A stretch of DNA of 64,000 nucleotides from NCBI RefSeq assembly GCF_019038415.1, contig NZ_JAFKRG010000009.1, forward strand, positions 62,001-126,000, read 5' to 3'. Position numbers and translations under genes: made by a program. The notes below the pieces were generated by a model. The model was not told where the DNA came from, ran no database searches, and saw only the letters and a program-made list of their open reading frames with translations. Below are positions 1 to 9,505 of the stretch, piece by piece. This DNA is from Synechococcus sp. CCY 9618. Lineage in GTDB: Bacteria > Cyanobacteriota > Cyanobacteriia > PCC-6307 > Cyanobiaceae. Every line of letters begins with the position of its first letter. Position 1 is the first letter of the stretch.

Positions 1-880
1 CCTCCAACCCGAAGCGCAGCCGCAGAATCTTCTGCTCCCGTTCGTTGAGCTGGGACAGCCAGGTGCCGAGGTGCTCCTTCTGCAGATGGCGATCCATCGA
101 GTCGAAGTGCTCGTTGCTGGCCGGATCGGCGATCAGCTCACCCAGGGTGCTGCGATCCTCCTCGCCCCGGGCATGGGCGTCGAGGGAGGCGCAAGGGGCG
201 CTCTGGGTGATGAGTTCCTCCAGTTCCTCGGGCCGCATCCCCATGGCGTGGGCCAGCTCGAGCCGGTTCGGCTGGCGCCCGAGCCGGTGGGAGAGCTCCC
301 GGGTGATGCGCCGCATCTTGGAGAGCTTCTCACTGATGTGAATCGGCAGGCGAATCGTGCGGGCGCTGTTGTCGATGGCGCGCGTCATCCCCTGACGGAT
401 CCACCAGTAGGCGTAGGTGGAGAATTTGTAGCCCATGGCGGGGTCAAACTTGTCGACAGCCCGCTCCAGGCCGATGGCTCCTTCCTGGACGAGATCGAGC
501 AAGTCCAGCCCCTGGTTCTGATATTTCTTCGCCACACTCACCACGAGCCTGAGATTGGCAGCCATCATGCGGTCGCGCGCCCGCTGACCCATCCGCACCT
601 GGCGCTTCTGGCGCGGCGTGAGCTCTTCCTCGGCCAGGGCATGAAGCGTCTTGCCTGCCTGGACGTGGTGAGCCAGTTCGATTTCTTCGGCCGGTGTGAG
701 AAGCGGCACACGGCCGATGGTGCTGAGATACCAGCCAATCGAATCGGCACTGAGCCGACCCCCCTGACGTGGTGCTGATTTTGCGCTGACAGAACCGCCG
801 CTGGGTTTCGTCCTTTTTGAGGACGATCCCTCCCCACTGCTCTTGAGCAGAGAGATGGCGGAATGCAGAGGTGTCCCCAT
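1..880 (-). CDS. RNA polymerase sigma-70 factor, group 2 type (3' end outside the window)
   Basis: Directs RNA polymerase to promoters. Translating from ATG at 880 gives about 293 residues before the window edge, so region 4.2 is missing only because the window ends. A short low-complexity N-terminus (about 40 residues rich in Ser/Lys, no region 1.1) is followed by region 1.2 (DSIGWYLSTIGRVPLLT), region 2 with the promoter-melting and -10 recognition segment TYAYWWIRQGMTRAI, then region 3 and the start of region 4. The lack of region 1.1 and the short length point to a non-essential group 2 (SigB/C/D/E-like) factor and not the primary SigA. The frame remains open upstream of 880, including a GTG at 883, so the exact start is uncertain. 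Confidence 0.9.
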   Translation of the reverse strand, partial: MGTPLHSAISLLKSSGEGSSSKRTKPSGGSVSAKSAPRQGGRLSADSIGWYLSTIGRVPLLTPAEEIELAHHVQAGKTLHALAEEELTPRQKRQVRMGQRARDRMMAANLRLVVSVAKKYQNQGLDLLDLVQEGAIGLERAVDKFDPAMGYKFSTYAYWWIRQGMTRAIDNSARTIRLPIHISEKLSKMRRITRELSHRLGRQPNRLELAHAMGMRPEELEELITQSAPCASLDAHARGEEDRSTLGELIADPASNEHFDSMDRHLQKEHLGTWLSQLNEREQKILRLRFGLE

Positions 881-983
881 CACCCCAGGCTCCCGAATGA
901 ATTTGGCCGGAATGTAGCACCGCAGCAAGGCGTAAACCAGTGCGAGCAGGAAGGTTTTCTGTGTATTGGCTGAGTAACGTTGC

Positions 984-3140
984 TTATGTCGTGGTGGCTA
1001 CGCTTTTCACCCCGATGGGCAAGCCGCCACGCCAGCGTTCCATGAGAAAGGCTTGCGTCAGTTGTGGTTCCCCGTCGTGCTGACGCTGTGAAAAGTGTCC
1101 ATCGCCATGCATGTGCCAGGCGCCCGTATCGCTGAGGTAAAGCTCCAGCAGGGCCTCGATCTGCTTCTGCAGTTGCGGGTCCTCGATGGGGGCCACCGCT
1201 TCGACGCGGCGATCGAGGTTACGGGGCATCCAGTCGGCACTGCCGAAGAACATTTCCGGCTGCCCGCCGTTGCCGAACCAGAAGAGGCGGGAATGCTCGA
1301 GAAAGCGACCGATCACGCTCACCACGCTGATGCCTTCGCTGACCCCTTCCACACCGGGCCGCAGGCAGCACATGCCCCGGATGATCAGTTCGATCCGCAC
1401 CCCTGCCTGGGAGGCTTCGTAGAGCAGGGCGATGATGGCCGGATCCACCAGCGCATTCATCTTGGCCCGGATGTGACCGCCCCGGCCCTCCCTGGCATGC
1501 TCGATCTCCCGGCGGATCAGGCCTTCCATGCCCTTGCGCAGGGTGACGGGAGCCACCAGCAACTTGCGGAAGCTCTGCTGCTTGGAGAAACCCGTCAGGT
1601 AGTTGAACAGTTCCACCAGGTCCTGGCCGAAGTCCTCACGGGCGGTGAGTAATCCGATGTCCGTGTAGAGCGAGGAGGTCTTGGAGTTGTAGTTGCCGGT
1701 TCCGATGTGCACGTAGCTGCGCAGAGCCCCTTTCTCGCGGCGCACGACCAGGAGCACCTTGGTGTGGGTCTTGAGACCCAGCACGCCATAGACCACATGC
1801 ACCCCTGAACGTTCCAGCTGGCGTGCCCACTGGATGTTGTTGTCCTCATCGAAGCGGGCCTTGAGTTCCACCAGGGCCATCACCTGCTTGCCGTTTTCGG
1901 CGGCCCGGATCAGGGAGGACACCACGGGCGTGTCCTTCGAGGTGCGGTAGAGGGTCATCTTGATGGCCAGCACCGAGGCGTCGTTGGCGGCCTGGTTGAG
2001 GAATTCCTCCAGGGAGGTGGAGAAAAGGTCGAAGGGGTGATGGAGCAGCACGTCGCCGCGGCGCAGCACCGAGAAAATGCTCTCGAACTCCTCCTGCTTG
2101 ATCGAACCGTCCTCCAGCTGGCTCCGCTGGGCGCGCACCAGGGACGGCACGGTGCGGCCCTTGTGGGGGGCGTCCCGCAGCTGGCTCAGGGGGATCGCCA
2201 TCAGGCTCATCAGGTCATCGAGGCCGAGGGGGCCGTTGGTCCGGTAGACGTCCTCCGGCTCGACGTTGGTGCCTTCCATCAGCAGCTGGACCACCTCCTC
2301 GGGCATTTCGTCGGCCACCTCGACCCTCACCACCTCGCCGCCGACCCGTCGTTTACGCAGGCCCTCCTGCAGGGCCTCCATCAGGTCATCGGCCTCCAGG
2401 TCCCGCAGTTCCAGGTCGGCATCGCGGGTGATCCGGAAGAAGTAGTGCCCCTCGATGGTCATCCCCGGGAACAGCCAGCGCAGGTTGAAGGCCACCAGCT
2501 GCTCCAGAGGTACGGCGGTGAAGCCCGGGGAGGGGGCGATGCCGCTGAGGTCGGTGGGGATCGGCACGAAGCGGGGCAGGATCTTCTGGGGGACTTTCAC
2601 CCGGGCGAACTGCTGGCGGCCGGTGTCCGGGTCGCGGATCAGGGCCGCCACGTTGAGGCTGAGGTTGCTGAGAAACGGGAACGGGTGAGCCGGATCCACC
2701 GCCAGGGGCGTCAGCACCGGGAAGATCGCCTTGCGGAAGTATTCGTCGGCCCAGGCCTTCTGCTGCTCGTTGAGGCGCAGGTAGTCGAGCAGCTGGACGC
2801 CGTACTCGGCCAGGTGGGTTTTCAGGGAGTGGCGATAGTGCTGCTGCTGCATCTCCAGCAGGGGCCGCAGCTTGGCCTGGATGGCCTCCAGCTGCTCCTG
2901 GGGGGTCCGACCGTCATCGCTGCGGGTGGAGATCCCGGCCTCCAGCTGGGACTTCAGCGAAGCCACCCGCACCATGAAGAACTCGTCGAGGTTGTTGCTG
3001 AAGATGGCGCTGAATTTGGCCTGCTCCAGCAGCGGTGTGTGTTCATCGAGCGCCTGGGAGAGCACCCGGTGGTTGAAGTCGATCCAGCTCAGCTCGCGGT
3101 TGATGTACAGATCAGGGGCGACGACCGGCTGCGACGACAT
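984..3140 (-). CDS. ppk: Polyphosphate kinase 1
   Basis: Reversibly transfers the ATP gamma-phosphate to inorganic polyphosphate. The 718-residue length is usual for PPK1. The N-terminal domain begins with YINRELSWIDFNHRVL, followed by the head domain and the two phospholipase-D-like catalytic domains. The autophosphorylated histidine lies in GLKTHTKVLL and the ATP-binding segment is HIGTGNYNSKTSSLYTDIG. The ATG at 3140 fits the usual N-terminus. The gene is followed on the same strand by the sigma factor after about 100 bp and preceded by the MFS gene only 54 bp away, so these may be co-transcribed. No close regulatory site was seen. Confidence 0.97.
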   Translation of the reverse strand: MSSQPVVAPDLYINRELSWIDFNHRVLSQALDEHTPLLEQAKFSAIFSNNLDEFFMVRVASLKSQLEAGISTRSDDGRTPQEQLEAIQAKLRPLLEMQQQHYRHSLKTHLAEYGVQLLDYLRLNEQQKAWADEYFRKAIFPVLTPLAVDPAHPFPFLSNLSLNVAALIRDPDTGRQQFARVKVPQKILPRFVPIPTDLSGIAPSPGFTAVPLEQLVAFNLRWLFPGMTIEGHYFFRITRDADLELRDLEADDLMEALQEGLRKRRVGGEVVRVEVADEMPEEVVQLLMEGTNVEPEDVYRTNGPLGLDDLMSLMAIPLSQLRDAPHKGRTVPSLVRAQRSQLEDGSIKQEEFESIFSVLRRGDVLLHHPFDLFSTSLEEFLNQAANDASVLAIKMTLYRTSKDTPVVSSLIRAAENGKQVMALVELKARFDEDNNIQWARQLERSGVHVVYGVLGLKTHTKVLLVVRREKGALRSYVHIGTGNYNSKTSSLYTDIGLLTAREDFGQDLVELFNYLTGFSKQQSFRKLLVAPVTLRKGMEGLIRREIEHAREGRGGHIRAKMNALVDPAIIALLYEASQAGVRIELIIRGMCCLRPGVEGVSEGISVVSVIGRFLEHSRLFWFGNGGQPEMFFGSADWMPRNLDRRVEAVAPIEDPQLQKQIEALLELYLSDTGAWHMHGDGHFSQRQHDGEPQLTQAFLMERWRGGLPIGVKSVATTT

Positions 3141-3194
3141 GCGCTGGGCTCCACGGCCACGGAAGCAGGCAACGTAGCAATGGCGGCTGCAGCC

Positions 3195-4442
3195 TCAGGG
3201 TGCTGCCTCCGCTTGACGGGGGGCCCTGCCGGCCACAAGCCACACCACCACGGCCATCAGCAGGATGCCCAGCCAGAAGGGACTCCGGCGACCGATGGTC
3301 TCGTAGGCCAGGCCCGCCAGGGGCGGGCCGAGGAAGCTGGCCAGGCTCTGCAGCCCCTGCAGGCTGCCCAGGGCGGCGCCCTGGCCTTCGTCGGAAAGGC
3401 GCCGGGACACCAGGCTGCGCAGGCTCGGGGTCACCAGGCCCGTGCCCAGGGCCAGCAGGGCCACGGCCGTGAACACCACCGGCACCGCGTTCGCCCGCTC
3501 CGCCAGGGGCACCAGCAGGAAGCCCGCCATGACGCAGCCCAGGCCGATCTGGGTGAGGCGCCATTCCCCCAGCCGCTGCACCAGCGGACCGATCAGGCCC
3601 CCCTGCACCACCGTGGCCACAACCCCCACCACAAGGAAGGCCCCGGCGGAGAGGCCCGGCCCCCAGCCGAACACCTGCTTGAAATAGAGCACCAGCAGGG
3701 CGGTGAAGCCGCTGAAGCCCAGGAAGAAAAGAAAGAAGGCGGCGCAGAGCCGGCGCACCCGGGGATTGGCGAACACCCGCTGCAGCTGGCCGAAGGGCTG
3801 CAGTTCCCAATGGCGTGGCAGGGGCAGCCGCGCCTCCGGCGGATGGGTCTCCGGCAGCAGGGTGACCACCACCACCAGGTTGAGCACGGCGAAGCCCACC
3901 GCCAGCAGCAGTGGCAGGGTCACGTCGATGCCGCCCAGCAGCCCGCCCAGGGCCGGGCCGAGGATGAACCCCAGCCCGAAGGCCACGCCGATCAGGCCGA
4001 AGGCCCGGGCCCGCCGCTCCGGCGTCGAGATGTCAGCCAGCACGGCCGCGGCGGTGGCGGCGGTGCCGCCGCTCACCCCGTCGATCAGCCGGGCGGCGAA
4101 CAGCAGGGCCAGGGGGAGGCCGCTGGCGGCCGCCTCCGGCCAGAGGCGGCTCCAGGGCAGGCTGACCGTGAGGGCGAACAGGCCCAGCCCCAGCACCGAC
4201 CCGGCCACGCAGGCCGTGATCACGGGCTTGCGGCCGTAGCGGTCGCTGAGGGCCCCGATCAGGGGCGTGAAGGCGAACTGGGCGATGGCATAGCTGCCCG
4301 CCAGCAGGCCGAGGGTGCGGCCGTCGGCGGTGAAGCCCGCCAGCAGGAAGGGCAGCAGCGGAAACACGATGCTCTCCCCCAGCCGGTCGTTGAGCAGCGT
4401 CAGGAAGGCGCAGAGGAGGGTGGAGGGGCGCGAGAGGCGCAC
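3195..4442 (-). CDS. MFS transporter (multidrug/sugar efflux type)
   Basis: A 415-residue major facilitator of the DHA1 type with about 12 hydrophobic segments. The signature between helices 2 and 3, GALSDRYGRKPV, is clear near residue 60, followed by an Ala/Gly/Leu-rich membrane core. The GTG start at 4442 (VRLSRPSTLLC) is chosen because helix 1 begins just after it. The frame stays open far upstream, but that part lies inside the neighbouring glycosyltransferase gene and has non-coding composition. The substrate cannot be read from sequence; close relatives are called tetracycline/drug exporters, and export of a product of the upstream glycosyltransferases is only a guess. Confidence 0.85.
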   Translation of the reverse strand: MRLSRPSTLLCAFLTLLNDRLGESIVFPLLPFLLAGFTADGRTLGLLAGSYAIAQFAFTPLIGALSDRYGRKPVITACVAGSVLGLGLFALTVSLPWSRLWPEAAASGLPLALLFAARLIDGVSGGTAATAAAVLADISTPERRARAFGLIGVAFGLGFILGPALGGLLGGIDVTLPLLLAVGFAVLNLVVVVTLLPETHPPEARLPLPRHWELQPFGQLQRVFANPRVRRLCAAFFLFFLGFSGFTALLVLYFKQVFGWGPGLSAGAFLVVGVVATVVQGGLIGPLVQRLGEWRLTQIGLGCVMAGFLLVPLAERANAVPVVFTAVALLALGTGLVTPSLRSLVSRRLSDEGQGAALGSLQGLQSLASFLGPPLAGLAYETIGRRSPFWLGILLMAVVVWLVAGRAPRQAEAAP

Positions 4443-4509
4443 GGCAGGGGGCCTTGGATCCCGGGCACCTTCCCACGCCGGGGGGCAAGGCCTGGCCGGC
4501 GCGGCCGCC

Positions 4510-5784
4510 TCAGGGGTGGGGGGGAAGAAGACGCTTGAGCCGATGCTTGGACCGGGCGATGCCGGTGCGCAGGGCCTGGGTGAAGGCCGCACGCAGCGGA
4601 ACCGCTCTCCTGTACTCCTGGTGCATCGCTGGATCGATTTGGCGAAGGCTGGGGATCCTGCGGGTGTCCAGAGGAAAGGGGCTGGACGGGGCGGCGGCCT
4701 GCTGCCGGTCGAGCTGCTCCAGAACCTCGCGCCACTGGGCGTAGCTGGTGTCGGCGCTGTTGCCCCGCGCCACCCGCTCCCGGGCCGCCGTGGAGCAGCG
4801 CCGCCAGAGGTCGGCATCACCGGCCAGTCGCACCAGGGCCGCCGCGGCCTCGCCGGGATCCTCCGAGACGAGAAGGCCGGTGTGCTCATGGGTCACGAGT
4901 TCGGGAATGCCGCTGGGGATGCGGCGCACCACCGGAACCACGCCCGCCGCCATCGCCTCCAGCAGGGCGATGGGCAGCCCCTCGAAATCGGACATCAGCA
5001 GGATGGCCTGGGATTCCAGCAGCCGGGCCATGACCTCGAAAGGCGGAAGGGATCCGGTGAAGGTGATCCTGGCGGTGAGGCCGGCCTCGGCCACCTGCCG
5101 TTCGCAGTCGCGGCGGGCATAGCCCTCACCCAGCAACGTGGCCCGCATGGCCCCATGGTCCTGACAGGCGCCGATCAGGGCCTGAATCACCAGGGACGCC
5201 CGTTTCTGGTGCTCCCAGAGCCTGCCGCTGAACACCACCTGGAAAGGATCATTCCGGTAGGTGGTGGTGCATTCGGGAATGGCCACCCCGTAAGGAATGA
5301 CCCTGGACGCCCGATCGGGGGCTCTGCGATTCAGTTCGCCCTGGATGTGCTCCGAAACGCTGACGATGGCGCTTCCGTCGCGGGATCCACCGAACTGTCT
5401 GACCGTGGACCAGTAATCCGGGTCATCCGAATGGATGGTGAGTGCCCAGGGAAGGCCGCAGGCGCCTGCCACAGCCGCCGCCGCATAGTGCGCCGGCTTG
5501 CACTGCGGCAGGAACACCGTGGGCTGCCAGTGGTTCAGGAAGGCAAGGGTTTCCCGGGTGTCGTCCTTGAGGGTCGGCCGCCGCGGCGCCGAGGACACAT
5601 GGATGCCCCGTTGGCGCAGGTCCTGGAACAGGGAGGGCTCCCCTTGCGGTTCCCCGGGTGCGATCACGAAATGGATGGCCACGGGGACACCATCTGCCGC
5701 CAGTCGCCTGGCCAGGGTGAGCACCCATGTGGTGACGCCGCTGATGTCGTTCGCCTGGCTGTAGTGGGCGAAGGCGACTCTCAA
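4510..5784 (-). CDS. Glycosyltransferase family 4 (GT-B fold)
   Basis: Transfers a nucleotide-activated sugar to an unknown acceptor in the cytoplasm. The 424 residues start with a typical GT-B N-domain (MRVAFAHYSQANDISGVTTW, with the glycine loop binding the acceptor). The C-domain carries the ExxxxxxxE-type nucleotide-sugar motif: SDFEGLPIALLEAMAAGVVP around residue 265. Its C-terminal 50 residues are basic and proline-rich. It lies 68 bp upstream of the MFS gene and 70 bp downstream of the GT2 gene on the same strand, suggesting a small envelope or exopolysaccharide operon. Confidence 0.9.
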   Translation of the reverse strand: MRVAFAHYSQANDISGVTTWVLTLARRLAADGVPVAIHFVIAPGEPQGEPSLFQDLRQRGIHVSSAPRRPTLKDDTRETLAFLNHWQPTVFLPQCKPAHYAAAAVAGACGLPWALTIHSDDPDYWSTVRQFGGSRDGSAIVSVSEHIQGELNRRAPDRASRVIPYGVAIPECTTTYRNDPFQVVFSGRLWEHQKRASLVIQALIGACQDHGAMRATLLGEGYARRDCERQVAEAGLTARITFTGSLPPFEVMARLLESQAILLMSDFEGLPIALLEAMAAGVVPVVRRIPSGIPELVTHEHTGLLVSEDPGEAAAALVRLAGDADLWRRCSTAARERVARGNSADTSYAQWREVLEQLDRQQAAAPSSPFPLDTRRIPSLRQIDPAMHQEYRRAVPLRAAFTQALRTGIARSKHRLKRLLPPHP

Positions 5785-5854
5785 CGCACCCTCCAGGAAG
5801 CCTGAAGGATACCCGCAGGATCTGGCGCCGCCCCCGGACCGGCTCCGATCGGCT

Positions 5855-6847
5855 TCAGGCGGTGGGCCAGCGCAGGTAGCGACGACGCAGAGCTGGGCAC
5901 TGGAGCAGGCGAACGTACAGCCCCAGGCGCAGGGGGCCGTGGACGATCAGGAGGAACAGCTTCTCGCTCAGAGAAGGTCTGTACTGCAAGAGATATTCGT
6001 TGAGAAGCCAGTCCCAGTCGCCGCTGGTGGCCACCTCAAACCAGTGCCACCGCGGCGATGGGCGAGTGATTCGCAGGATCGTTGCGATGGCGGTGGAGTA
6101 TTCGCCGAAACGCCCTGTTTCCTTCTGGCGACTGGCGATGCTGCGGGTGGTTCCTTCGTGAAAACGGAAGCTGGAGAGCGCTTCGGATTCGAAGTCCACC
6201 GATCCCCCCATTCGCATCAGATAGAGGGTCCAGAACAGCCAGTCCCCGGTGCAGCGTCTGCCCGCGACGGCCTGCTCCAGAGCGGCCAGCAGGGAGTCAT
6301 CGGGTTTGCGGAACACCACGGAACTGGCATTGGCGATCACATTGCCGCGGGCCATGTAGGCACGACACAGGTCGGCTCCGCCGAGCGTGAACGGGGAGCG
6401 CCAGCGCACGGGATCAAACGTGTCCGGCCAGAAAAAATCCGTGGAGAAGGGATCGCCCTGAGTATTGATGGAGGTGGTCCGGCAGTAGGCCAGCACACAG
6501 CCCTCTTCCAGGGCACGCACCAATCGCTCCAGAAACAGGGGTGAGCAGGTGTCATCCGATTCGGCGATCCATGCATAGCGACCCGTGGCATGGCGCAGCC
6601 CATTCAGCCACTGGGAGCAGGGCTGGCCTGAGTTGACAGGGTTGCGGATCAGTCGGTGGGGATGGTCCCGGAGGGTGTCACGAATGACCTGGAGCGAATC
6701 GTCCTGGGAGGCATCATCCAGAACGATCAGTTCGAAATCCTGAAAGGACTGTTCGAGGATGGAGCGCAGCCGCTCGCGCAGAAAGGGCGCGTGCTCGAAG
6801 TTGGGAACGATGACGCTGACCAGAGGCGACGTGCCGGGCCGCTTCAT
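5855..6847 (-). CDS. Glycosyltransferase family 2 (GT-A fold)
   Basis: A 330-residue inverting glycosyltransferase. It opens with SPLVSVIVPNFEHAPFLRER, the usual GT2 nucleotide-binding start, followed by VLDDASQDDS and the metal-binding DxD-like WIAESDDTC. The start is ATG at 6847, preceded by a G-rich Shine-Dalgarno-like stretch; a longer reading frame from 6946 would overlap the divergent sdhC start and adds unlikely residues. The C-terminus ends in a basic hydrophobic stretch. Together with the adjacent GT4 gene it probably decorates a surface polysaccharide or lipid, but the acceptor is unknown. Confidence 0.88.
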   Translation of the reverse strand: MKRPGTSPLVSVIVPNFEHAPFLRERLRSILEQSFQDFELIVLDDASQDDSLQVIRDTLRDHPHRLIRNPVNSGQPCSQWLNGLRHATGRYAWIAESDDTCSPLFLERLVRALEEGCVLAYCRTTSINTQGDPFSTDFFWPDTFDPVRWRSPFTLGGADLCRAYMARGNVIANASSVVFRKPDDSLLAALEQAVAGRRCTGDWLFWTLYLMRMGGSVDFESEALSSFRFHEGTTRSIASRQKETGRFGEYSTAIATILRITRPSPRWHWFEVATSGDWDWLLNEYLLQYRPSLSEKLFLLIVHGPLRLGLYVRLLQCPALRRRYLRWPTA

Positions 6848-6938
6848 CGCTGTCCCCCCAGGCCTGGCTGACCCATCGTAGGGTCGAGGTGATGCGCTTT
6901 CCGGCACCTCCGATGCACGGGACGTCAACCTGCATCCA

Positions 6939-7586
6939 ATGATCAAGGGAGTCTGGATCGCCGTTTCCGGCCTGGCGCTCGTGCTCTTCCTGGCCCTCCA
7001 CCTGGGTGGCGTGGCCGTGGCCCTGGTGGATCCGGCGGCCTTTGAGCGCTATGCGGACTCACTGCACCGGCAGGCCTGGCTCCCCTGGATCGAGGTCGTC
7101 CTGGCGGCGGCGGTTCTGGGCCATCCACTGCTTTCCCTGCGGCGGGTCCTGGCCAACCGCCAGGCCAGGGGGCCGGTCGCGGGCCCGCTGCGCAGTCGTC
7201 GTCAGGGGCCATGGGAACCCCTGGCGGCGCTGGCGGCCCGTGCCATTCCCTGGAGCGGAGCCGTGCTGGCGCTGTTCCTGATCCTGCACCTCGCTCAGCT
7301 GCGCTGGGACCGGCCGCCGGCGGGTGCGGAGCTGGCCGCGGTGCGGGCCGCGCTGGCCTCTCCCTGGAGCCTGGCCCTCTACGTGGCTGCCGGGGCGGCG
7401 CTGGGGATGCACCTGCTGCATGGCGGTGAGAGCGCCGCCCGACGGCTGGGGCTCCTGGCCCCGGCCACCGCCCCCAGCCTGCGCCTGGCCGGCCGGGGGC
7501 TGGCCCTGCTGCTGGGAGCTGGCTTCACGCTGATTCCCGTGGCCCTGGTGCTGAGACCGGCGGTGATGGCGGGGGCCGGCGGATGA
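6939..7586 (+). CDS. sdhC: Succinate dehydrogenase/fumarate reductase cytochrome b subunit (membrane anchor)
   Basis: Anchors the succinate dehydrogenase complex in the membrane and passes electrons to quinone. 215 residues with about five hydrophobic helices (residues 7-28, 45-65, 90-113, 133-155, 175-200). Histidines in the helices ([28 protein letters not shown]) fit a di-heme type B anchor such as those of Bacillus SdhC and Wolinella FrdC. It overlaps sdhA by ATGA (7583-7586), so the two are translationally coupled. The divergent GT2 gene begins 91 bp upstream, leaving a short shared promoter region. Confidence 0.88.
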   Translation: MIKGVWIAVSGLALVLFLALHLGGVAVALVDPAAFERYADSLHRQAWLPWIEVVLAAAVLGHPLLSLRRVLANRQARGPVAGPLRSRRQGPWEPLAALAARAIPWSGAVLALFLILHLAQLRWDRPPAGAELAAVRAALASPWSLALYVAAGAALGMHLLHGGESAARRLGLLAPATAPSLRLAGRGLALLLGAGFTLIPVALVLRPAVMAGAGG

Positions 7587-9505
7587 ACGGCTCCCCGCGC
7601 CTGGATCCGCGCCTCCCTGCTGGTCCGATCGACACCGCCTGGCAGCGCTGCCGTGAGAACCTTCCGCTGATCAGCCCGAGCCGCAAGCAGCGGCTGCGGA
7701 TCCTGGTGGTGGGCAGCGGCCTGGCGGGGGCCTCCGCCGCCGCCAGCCTGGCCGAGCAGGGCTACCGGGTGCAGGTGGTGACGTACCACGACAGTCCCCG
7801 CCGGGCCCACTCGGTGGCGGCCCAGGGAGGCATCAACGCCGCCCGCAACTACGCCAACGACGGCGACAGCGTCGAGCGCCTGTTCCGCGACACGGTGAAG
7901 GGGGGTGACTTCCGGGCCCGGGAGGCCGGCTGCCACCGGCTGGCGGAGATCAGCGGCGCGATCATCGACCAGTGCGTGGCCCAGGGGGTTCCCTTCGCCC
8001 GGGAGTACGGCGGCACGCTGGCCAACCGCAGCTTCGGCGGCGCCCTGGTCAGCCGCACCTTCTATGCCCGCGGCCAGACGGGCCAGCAGCTGCTCTACGG
8101 CGCCTACCAGGCCATGCTCCGCCAGGTGGCCACCGGGCGGGTGGAGCTGCTCTGCCGTCGCGACATGCTCGACCTGATCGTCCACGACGGCGTGGCCCGT
8201 GGTGTGGTCTGCCGTCACCAGACGACCGGCGCGCTGGAGGTGCTCAGCGCCGATGCGGTTCTGCTGGCCACCGGGGGCTATTCGAACGTCTACTACCTCT
8301 CCACCAACGCCCTGAAGTCGAACGCCACGGCCATCTGGCAGGCCCACCGGCGGGGCGCCTGTTTCGCCAACCCCTGCTTCACCCAGATCCACCCCACCTG
8401 TATTCCCAGCGGCGACGCCCACCAGAGCAAGCTCACCCTGATGAGCGAGAGCCTGCGCAACGACGGCAGGATCTGGCTGCCGCTGCGGCCGGACGACGAC
8501 CGGCCGGCCGCGGCCATCCCGGAGGCGGAGCGGGATTACTTCCTGGAGCGCCAATACCCCACCTACGGCAATCTGGTGCCCCGCGATCTGGCCTCGCGCC
8601 GGGCCCGCGAGCTGTGCCTGGAGGGGCGGGGGGTGGGTCCCGGAGGGCGGTCGGTCTACCTGGATCTCGCCGAGGCCTTCGACCGGGATGGCGCCACGGC
8701 GATCGAGGCCCGCTACGGCAACCTGCTGGAGATGTACGAGCGGATCACCGGCGACAACCCCAGAACCACGCCGATGCGGATCTACCCCGCGCCCCACTAC
8801 ACGATGGGCGGGCTGTGGGTCGACTATCACCTGATGAGTTCGGTGCCCGGTCTGTTCGTGCTCGGTGAGGCCAACTTCTCCGAGCACGGGGCCAACCGGC
8901 TGGGGGCCAGTGCCCTGATGCAGGGCCTGGCGGATGGCTACTTCATCGCCCCGGCCACGGTGACCGCCTGGCTGGCCGGACGGCCGGGCGAGGAGCTGCC
9001 GACCGACCATCCCGCCTGTCGTGAGGCGCTGGCGGCGGTGCAGGGGCGCATCACGGCGCTGGGCAGCAGCGGGGGAACCCAACCCGTGGACCTGTTCCAC
9101 CGGAGGCTGGGTCATCTGATGATCGAAGCCTGCGGCATCAGCCGCCGGGGGGATCGCCTCACGGAGGCCCTCACGGCACTGGAGGATCTGCGCCAGTGCT
9201 TCCTGAGCGACGTGCGCGTTCCCGAGCAGGGCGGAGTCCTTGACGGAGAACTGGAGAAAGCCCTGCGGCTGGAGGATTTCTTCGGTCTGGCGGATCTGAT
9301 GCTGAGGGATGCCCTGGAGCGGCAGGAATCCTGTGGCGCCCACTTCCGGGAGGAACACCAGACAGCGGAGGGGGAAGCCCTGCGGGATGACGATCGCTTC
9401 GCCCACATCGCCGCCTGGGAACATCGAGCCGGGCAGACACCAGTGCGTCACACCGAGCCGCTGGTGTACGAGCGCGTCAGGCCAACGCAGCGAAACTACC
9501 GATGA
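7583..9505 (+). CDS. sdhA: Succinate dehydrogenase/fumarate reductase flavoprotein subunit
   Basis: Oxidises succinate (or reduces fumarate) using covalently bound FAD. 640 residues. The FAD-binding motif is [15 protein letters not shown] near residue 36. [20 protein letters not shown] contains the histidine that usually carries the covalent flavin. The active-site region is HPTCIPSG with downstream substrate-binding residues, and the capping and C-terminal helical domains are present. It shares four bases with sdhC. The partner iron-sulfur gene is not adjacent: it starts at 11431, beyond a convergent GGDEF-EAL gene whose 3' end overlaps this one by 29 nt. Confidence 0.96.
   Translation: MNGSPRLDPRLPAGPIDTAWQRCRENLPLISPSRKQRLRILVVGSGLAGASAAASLAEQGYRVQVVTYHDSPRRAHSVAAQGGINAARNYANDGDSVERLFRDTVKGGDFRAREAGCHRLAEISGAIIDQCVAQGVPFAREYGGTLANRSFGGALVSRTFYARGQTGQQLLYGAYQAMLRQVATGRVELLCRRDMLDLIVHDGVARGVVCRHQTTGALEVLSADAVLLATGGYSNVYYLSTNALKSNATAIWQAHRRGACFANPCFTQIHPTCIPSGDAHQSKLTLMSESLRNDGRIWLPLRPDDDRPAAAIPEAERDYFLERQYPTYGNLVPRDLASRRARELCLEGRGVGPGGRSVYLDLAEAFDRDGATAIEARYGNLLEMYERITGDNPRTTPMRIYPAPHYTMGGLWVDYHLMSSVPGLFVLGEANFSEHGANRLGASALMQGLADGYFIAPATVTAWLAGRPGEELPTDHPACREALAAVQGRITALGSSGGTQPVDLFHRRLGHLMIEACGISRRGDRLTEALTALEDLRQCFLSDVRVPEQGGVLDGELEKALRLEDFFGLADLMLRDALERQESCGAHFREEHQTAEGEALRDDDRFAHIAAWEHRAGQTPVRHTEPLVYERVRPTQRNYR

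Noticed and set aside
2037-4538. 833-codon open frame on the plus strand over ppk and the MFS gene
   Set aside because: It is antisense to two well-supported genes, is rich in His/Gln/Gly/Glu and has no family motif; typical of GC-rich shadow frames.
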